DNA of 64,000 nt from Suilimivivens aceti (lineage in GTDB: Bacteria > Bacillota > Clostridia > Lachnospirales > Lachnospiraceae). A program made the translations under genes and the position numbers. The stretch spans positions 1 through 64,000 of the forward strand of contig NZ_JAOQKJ010000009.1 of assembly GCF_025567405.1 (NCBI RefSeq). The letters are read 5' to 3'. Under the pieces are notes generated by a model. That model saw nothing but the letters and a program-made list of their open reading frames with translations, made no database searches and had not been told where the DNA came from. This document shows positions 61,056 through 64,000 of this stretch, piece by piece; position 1 is the stretch's first letter, and each line of letters begins with the position of its first letter.

Positions 61056-61107
61056 AGTATACTTTATGTAATACAAAAACTCAATTACTTTTTGTATTAC
61101 ATAAAGT
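61056..61107 (-). promoter_or_regulatory. RM operon promoter with 19-bp inverted-repeat operator
   Basis: Arms ACTTTATGTAATACAAAAA (61061-61079) and TTTTTGTATTACATAAAGT (61089-61107) are exact complements across nine bases. On the minus strand -35 TTGAGT (61079-61084), 17 bases, -10 TATACT (61056-61061). One arm lies between the boxes and one just upstream. Each contains TGTA-x-TACA, suitable for RHH dimers. Confidence 0.85.
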
Positions 61108-61233
61108 GCTGATTACTATTGGCAAGCAGTGCTTTCCGGTACCGGAAAGCTCAAAACGCTTGTTGAGGGGTAGCCCCCAATCCCCCAGAACAGACCGCAA
61201 GGCGATCAGGCTACGCACCCACTTTCGTGAGCG
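61108..61233. repeat. palindrome-rich mob/oriT-like remnant
   Basis: GCTTTCCGGTACCGGAAAGC at 61131-61150 is a perfect 20-bp palindrome. A GGGGTAGCCCCCAATCCCCC stretch follows, then AGACCGCAAGGCGATCAGGC and a CACCCACTTTCGTGAGCGC dyad. The order of palindrome, C-run and dyads resembles oriT regions of small mobilisable elements. No relaxase gene is adjacent, so it may be inert. Confidence 0.4.
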
Positions 61234-61401
61234 CTAAAGACTTCTGTATTCTGCAGAAATTAAAGGTGTAATGCTAAGTGCCTCGTAAGAAGCATTTAAC
61301 TTCTCAACATGATGTTCACTGATGTCCGCTTTAATTCCGTGCGCTTCAAGCATCTGACCAAGATCATCTTTAACTCTGTCCTTAAGTTCTTCACTGTTCA
61401 T
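61234..61401 (-). pseudogene. DUF5688 N-terminal fragment
   Basis: A 55-residue reading frame (MNSEELKDRVKDDLGQMLEAHGIKADISEHHVEKLNASYEALSITP...) that matches only the first strand-helix part of DUF5688 proteins. It then ends in unrelated residues (LISAEYRSL). The full family members are around 350-400 residues; compare 11593-12777. AAAGGAAATC precedes ATG 61401. It is a truncated copy, cut where the mob-like remnant begins. Confidence 0.6.
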
Positions 61402-61463
61402 AAGTTTGATTTCCTTTCTTTTGCATAGTGTTGTGTTCCAGGTCGTCACCTGATTTCGGGCAA

Positions 61464-61508
61464 AAGAAAAGCGCCAGACTCGCGACCTTACGATCACGAG
61501 CTGACGCT
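61464..61508 (-). terminator. long hairpin between HNH gene and DUF5688 fragment
   Basis: On the minus strand AGCGTCAG-CTCGTGA-loop-TCGCGAG-t-CTGGCGCT forms a 15-pair RNA stem including two G-U pairs. TTTTCTTTT follows. It ends transcription before the fragment or may be a structured leader. Confidence 0.65.
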
Positions 61509-61625
61509 CTCAATTACCTTATTAAATTTCTGCAGAAAAAATGGACCTCTGAGGAAGTTGTTTGCTTCACTTCAGTAGATCCATTGTAATAATATCACAG
61601 GGATTTTCTTAAGAAAATGGATGGC

Positions 61626-61666
61626 AAGTGGACAATTAGTACCCAAAAGGTGGACAATTAGTACCC
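61626..61666. repeat. tandem 17-bp repeats resembling an IS end
   Basis: GTGGACAATTAGTACCC occurs at 61628-61644 and at 61650-61666, period 22. Tandem terminal repeats of this kind are typical of IS21-type insertion-sequence ends. No transposase is nearby, so this is an isolated end or an excision footprint. Confidence 0.5.
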
Positions 61667-61683
61667 TTTGCCTTTTATTCATC

Positions 61684-62481
61684 CTATTTCATTCCCTTAA
61701 ACATACGTGTCATAACAAAATTCTCGTGAAAGCTACCTTTATTACCATGTATTCCAGTTACCAGACTGTAGTTTTTCTCCATAACATCAAAAATATCGTT
61801 CATTTCAAATTCAGGGAATTTCTCAAAATTACAAAGATTGAAGATAAATTTGTCATCCGATAATTCAAATACAATCATCTTACCGTCTCCATTCCAATCA
61901 ATCTTTCCTGTCGGAATATCACTTAATCCAATCAGATCTGTTGAATAATCCCTCTTAATAAAATACAATTTCCAAGCGCCGTGATACTCCATCTCCTCCG
62001 GATTACGAATAAAATCCAGAAAATCAAAATGTATATCCTGCGCTTCTGGGATTGAAAGGAACTTAGCAAATATCGCCTTAACAATCTGTATTTTTGTTTG
62101 CTTCTGAAATCCCTTTACTTTCTTCGGATCACCATCTTCTGAATAGAATTTCTTATACGCTTCATCGTATTTCCCAAGAAAAGTATTACATTTACGGCAC
62201 AAAGTTCTTGCAGTTCTTCCCTTTGGATATAGGTCTTTGGCCAAATGCTGATCAAAATACTTATCAGCGCACTCTTTTGGATCTTCTCCATTTTTGATTG
62301 CAGCGCTGATTGCTTCTTTTAGTTCAGGATTATCTCCCATAAGAGTATCCATGAACTTTGTTAAATCAAGTTCAATAATATCGTCATTTCCTACACTATG
62401 AGCTGGATAATGCTCCTCACTCATGTCTTCATCATTAAAATACTGTTCACACAGTCTACACTGTACCTTTTGTTCGTTCAA
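61684..62481 (-). CDS. HNH endonuclease-like protein
   Basis: A 265-residue protein with a zinc-stabilised HNH-type site: CRLCEQYFNDEDMSEEHYPAHSVG near the start and TLCRKCNTFLGKYDEAYKK near 92-110. The E-H-x-P and C-x-x-C-N patterns are those of HNH_5-like nucleases. The C-terminal half is alpha/beta without motif. TTG 62481 is the in-frame start after GGGGGAAAATGT. It is followed upstream by the CD1845-like gene. It may be a defence or homing nuclease. Confidence 0.75.
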   Translation of the reverse strand: MNEQKVQCRLCEQYFNDEDMSEEHYPAHSVGNDDIIELDLTKFMDTLMGDNPELKEAISAAIKNGEDPKECADKYFDQHLAKDLYPKGRTARTLCRKCNTFLGKYDEAYKKFYSEDGDPKKVKGFQKQTKIQIVKAIFAKFLSIPEAQDIHFDFLDFIRNPEEMEYHGAWKLYFIKRDYSTDLIGLSDIPTGKIDWNGDGKMIVFELSDDKFIFNLCNFEKFPEFEMNDIFDVMEKNYSLVTGIHGNKGSFHENFVMTRMFKGMK

Positions 62482-62503
62482 ACATTTTCCCCCTTTAATA
62501 TCT

Positions 62504-62818
62504 TTATATCTTTGCTAATAATCCTTTCATTCCAATCAAAACAGACTCACCAAAATAGCGAACCATTCTTGGTAATGAACCAATAACCGTTCCTGCAATC
62601 ATTGCTTCGATAAACAGCTTCCAGTCTACCGGTGGCATAAACAAGCAGCTAAGCCCGGCCAAAATAATAAATCCACCTACTAGTCCAAAGATAAAACCAA
62701 ATACGCCACCTGCAAAATCAATCATGCAAATAAGAATCGTAAGTACAATCTGTACCGGTAACAGTACCACCTTCAATAAGAAATGAAGAACACTTCCAAA
62801 TACTCTCAATGCGATCAT
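62504..62818 (-). CDS. CD1845-like small membrane protein
   Basis: A 104-residue membrane protein with three hydrophobic stretches (VLHFLLKVVLLPVQIVLTILICMI, GVFGFIFGLVGGFIILAGLSCLF, LFIEAMIAGTVIGSL). It resembles CD1845-type proteins that sit beside parB in Clostridia elements. GGAGG eight bases before ATG 62818 supports the start. The function is unknown; partner of replication/partition genes by position. Confidence 0.65.
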   Translation of the reverse strand: MIALRVFGSVLHFLLKVVLLPVQIVLTILICMIDFAGGVFGFIFGLVGGFIILAGLSCLFMPPVDWKLFIEAMIAGTVIGSLPRMVRYFGESVLIGMKGLLAKI

Positions 62819-62831
62819 AGTTGGCACCTCC

Positions 62832-63152
62832 TTATTTACTTAGGATCTGCTCCATAAACTGAATTACTTCCTTCTGTTCCTGACCACTCAGCTTCATAAA
62901 CAGCTGATAATATGCTCCAAGCCTCTGCATACGATTTTCCTCCTCTTGATCTGCACCAAAGAGCAGCCAATTTGTTGTCACATGATATAAGCCTGCAAAA
63001 TCTTTTATTTCTTCTGCTGTAACTGCTCTTTTCCCTGCCTCAATCGCACTAAGCGTTGGGCGTGACATTTCCATACTACGTGCAGCATCCTCTTGATACA
63101 TGCCTACATTGTTTCTTGCTTCTTTTAATCTAATACCAATGGTTTTATCCAT
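62832..63152 (-). CDS. XRE-family repressor
   Basis: A 106-residue protein with HTH at 5-60 (IRLKEARNNVGMYQEDAARSMEMSRPTLSAIEAGKRAVTAEEIKDFAGLYHV) and a C-terminal dimer helix (LFMKLSGQEQKEVIQFMEQIL). GGAGG precedes ATG 63152. Twin TGTCAG-N5-CTGACA operators at 63165-63226 in its promoter imply autoregulation. It lies between parB and the membrane protein gene and may control element backbone functions. Confidence 0.88.
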   Translation of the reverse strand: MDKTIGIRLKEARNNVGMYQEDAARSMEMSRPTLSAIEAGKRAVTAEEIKDFAGLYHVTTNWLLFGADQEEENRMQRLGAYYQLFMKLSGQEQKEVIQFMEQILSK

Positions 63153-63164
63153 GCTGCGCCTCCA

Positions 63165-63226
63165 TGTCAGCTTTTCTGACATCTTCAATATAACACATTT
63201 GCTGATCAATGTCAGTATTTCTGACA
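63165..63226 (-). promoter_or_regulatory. XRE promoter with twin TGTCAG-N5-CTGACA operators
   Basis: Two 17-bp dyads: TGTCAGCTTTTCTGACA (63165-63181) and TGTCAGTATTTCTGACA (63210-63226), 45 bp apart centre to centre. On the minus strand -35 CTGACA (63210-63215) is part of the upstream dyad, and -10 TATATT (63187-63192) follows after 17 bases. The second dyad lies at the likely transcription start. Confidence 0.85.
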
Positions 63227-63281
63227 TTGAATTCACAGATAATTCCAGACTCATGAAAATCATGAGCCTGGATTCATGATG

Positions 63282-64000
63282 TTATGCCTTCATTCCGGAC
63301 CATTGTTCAAGCAACTGAAGGATCTGCATTTCCATTTCTCTTGCTGAGGTTTTCTGAGGAAAATACTTTTGAAGAATATTGCTATCAAACACCACTCGAT
63401 TAAGAGGATTCTTCTTCTCTTCATCCATAATGCTTTCTATTAATTCAGCAGTACATGTTCCTTCCTGGCTCGATTTCTTAAGTCTTTGGGCCTGTGACAG
63501 GGATGGTGTTGTCTGAGCAAGTTCCATAGCCTCATAGAATTCCTTCTGTTCCTCAGGCTTCATATAAGAGAGTTCTACTGCAGGATTAAAGGCAATCTTC
63601 TTTTCATCCACTAGATCAAGAAGCTCCGGTATAAGATTATTCAATCGTACAAATCGCTGAACTGTTCTTGCACTCTCACCGGTCTGCTTTGCTAACTCTT
63701 CATCTGCACGTAACCTCGTGCCAACTTGGCACGAAGTAAGGTCTGTTCTCTTGCCCTGGTGCTTAAGAGCTTCCATTTTCATCTTGTAAGCTTTCGCTCT
63801 TTCACTCGGAAGAATATGTTCTCTTTGCAAATTGGAATCTACCATCAAGATTGTAGCCGTGTCGTCGTCCATCTCTCTAACTATTGCCGGTATTTCTTCC
63901 TTTCCTGCTAAGATAGATGCATACCTTCTTCTATGGCCGGATATCATTTCATACTCTCCGTTTCCATCAGGACGAATAATAACCGGAACCAATACTCCAT
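63282..64000 (-). CDS. parB: ParB/Spo0J-like partition protein (5' end outside window)
   Basis: The last 239 codons of a ParB-family protein. The frame stays open to the window edge, where it reads GVLVPVIIRPDG. The ParB nuclease-fold core has YEMISGHRRRYASILAG and VDSNLQREHILPSERAKAYKMKMEAL. The HTH has ELAKQTGESARTVQRFVRLNNL. A helical C-terminus ends WSGMKA. SCQVGT in the linker is encoded by the 19-bp palindrome at 63716-63734. It probably partitions the circular form of the element. Confidence 0.9.
   Translation of the reverse strand, partial: GVLVPVIIRPDGNGEYEMISGHRRRYASILAGKEEIPAIVREMDDDTATILMVDSNLQREHILPSERAKAYKMKMEALKHQGKRTDLTSCQVGTRLRADEELAKQTGESARTVQRFVRLNNLIPELLDLVDEKKIAFNPAVELSYMKPEEQKEFYEAMELAQTTPSLSQAQRLKKSSQEGTCTAELIESIMDEEKKNPLNRVVFDSNILQKYFPQKTSAREMEMQILQLLEQWSGMKA
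63716..63734. repeat. 19-bp palindrome, copy 2 (SCQVGT element)
   Basis: TCGTGCCAACTTGGCACGA, self-complementary except for the central base. It encodes Ser-Cys-Gln-Val-Gly-Thr inside the ParB linker, between the nuclease-like core and the HTH. The related copy at 47273-47291 encodes the same residues in the same frame at the end of another gene. Confidence 0.7.

Noticed and set aside
5..64000. CRISPR arrays, rRNA or tRNA genes
   Set aside because: No regularly spaced 25-40 bp repeats and no rRNA or tRNA-like sequence was found on reading.

Overview
The window reads as accessory DNA from a low-GC Gram-positive gut anaerobe, most likely a Lachnospiraceae/Clostridia member. Three things point there: strong AGGAGG ribosome sites throughout, Clostridia-type conjugation families (DUF3852, DUF4320, DUF6103, DUF5688, DUF6550, MobP-like relaxase, CD1845-like membrane protein), and no ribosomal or core housekeeping genes. 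Every gene I accept is on the minus strand, so transcription runs from high to low coordinates. No tRNA, rRNA or CRISPR array was seen. All family names come from reading motifs by eye; no search was run.

Region 1 (about 0.3-33.6 kb) is the transfer module of a large integrative and conjugative element. In transcription order it has a prepilin peptidase remnant, a HipA-like/XRE toxin-antitoxin pair, a Tad-type pilus set (CpaB-like, TadZ, TadA, TadB, TadC, two TadE-like pseudopilins), a DUF6550 membrane protein and a large secreted protein. These are followed by a VirB2-like pilin, a HepT/MntA pair, VirB6, a C5 methyltransferase, PrgI, a split VirB4, amidoligase plus cyclotransferase, and an NlpC/P60 hydrolase. 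The module ends with small element-specific proteins, a VapBC-like pair, a possible nuclease, the relaxase with Sel1 repeats, a TOPRIM/DUF3991 protein, the VirD4 coupling protein and a terminal HTH protein. A 0.5 kb repeat-rich noncoding stretch at 10.7-11.26 kb is the best oriT candidate. The combination of T4SS channel genes with a Tad pilus operon is the main feature of this region.

Region 2 (33.5-35.1 kb) is scar tissue: a truncated ISLre2-type transposase fused in frame to the last 105 codons of an SMC/RecN-like ATPase, abutting the prepilin peptidase and apparently replacing its start. Region 3 (35.1-45.0 kb) is a metabolic cargo block: a LysR regulator, flavodoxins (one lipoprotein, one fused to an esterase), flavin reductase, FMN reductase, aldo/keto reductase, two exported hydrolases, a four-helix membrane protein and a CMD/cupin protein. 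Three promoters in it share a precisely phased AACC-N4-GGTT element, which suggests a LysR regulon. Region 4 (45.2-50.3 kb) has a large serine recombinase interrupted by one in-frame TGA, its small partner genes, an XRE regulator beside an 80-bp palindrome, a zinc-ribbon protein and an SOS-controlled LexA.

Region 5 (50.3-61.1 kb) is a defence-type island. One operon, led by a ribbon-helix-helix regulator with a 19-bp inverted-repeat operator embedded in its promoter, encodes an Eco57I-like N6 methylase, a C5 methylase, a nuclease-methylase fusion and a DUF262/HNH (GmrSD-like) protein. A strong terminator separates it from an AlbA_2 protein, a WYL regulator and an unrecognised 419-residue partner. 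Region 6 (61.1-64 kb) returns to element backbone: a palindrome-rich mob-like remnant, a DUF5688 fragment, an HNH protein, a CD1845-like membrane protein, an XRE repressor with twin operators, and a ParB that runs off the window. A 19-bp palindrome encoding Ser-Cys-Gln-Val-Gly-Thr occurs in both ParB and the sigma-like gene next to the recombinase.
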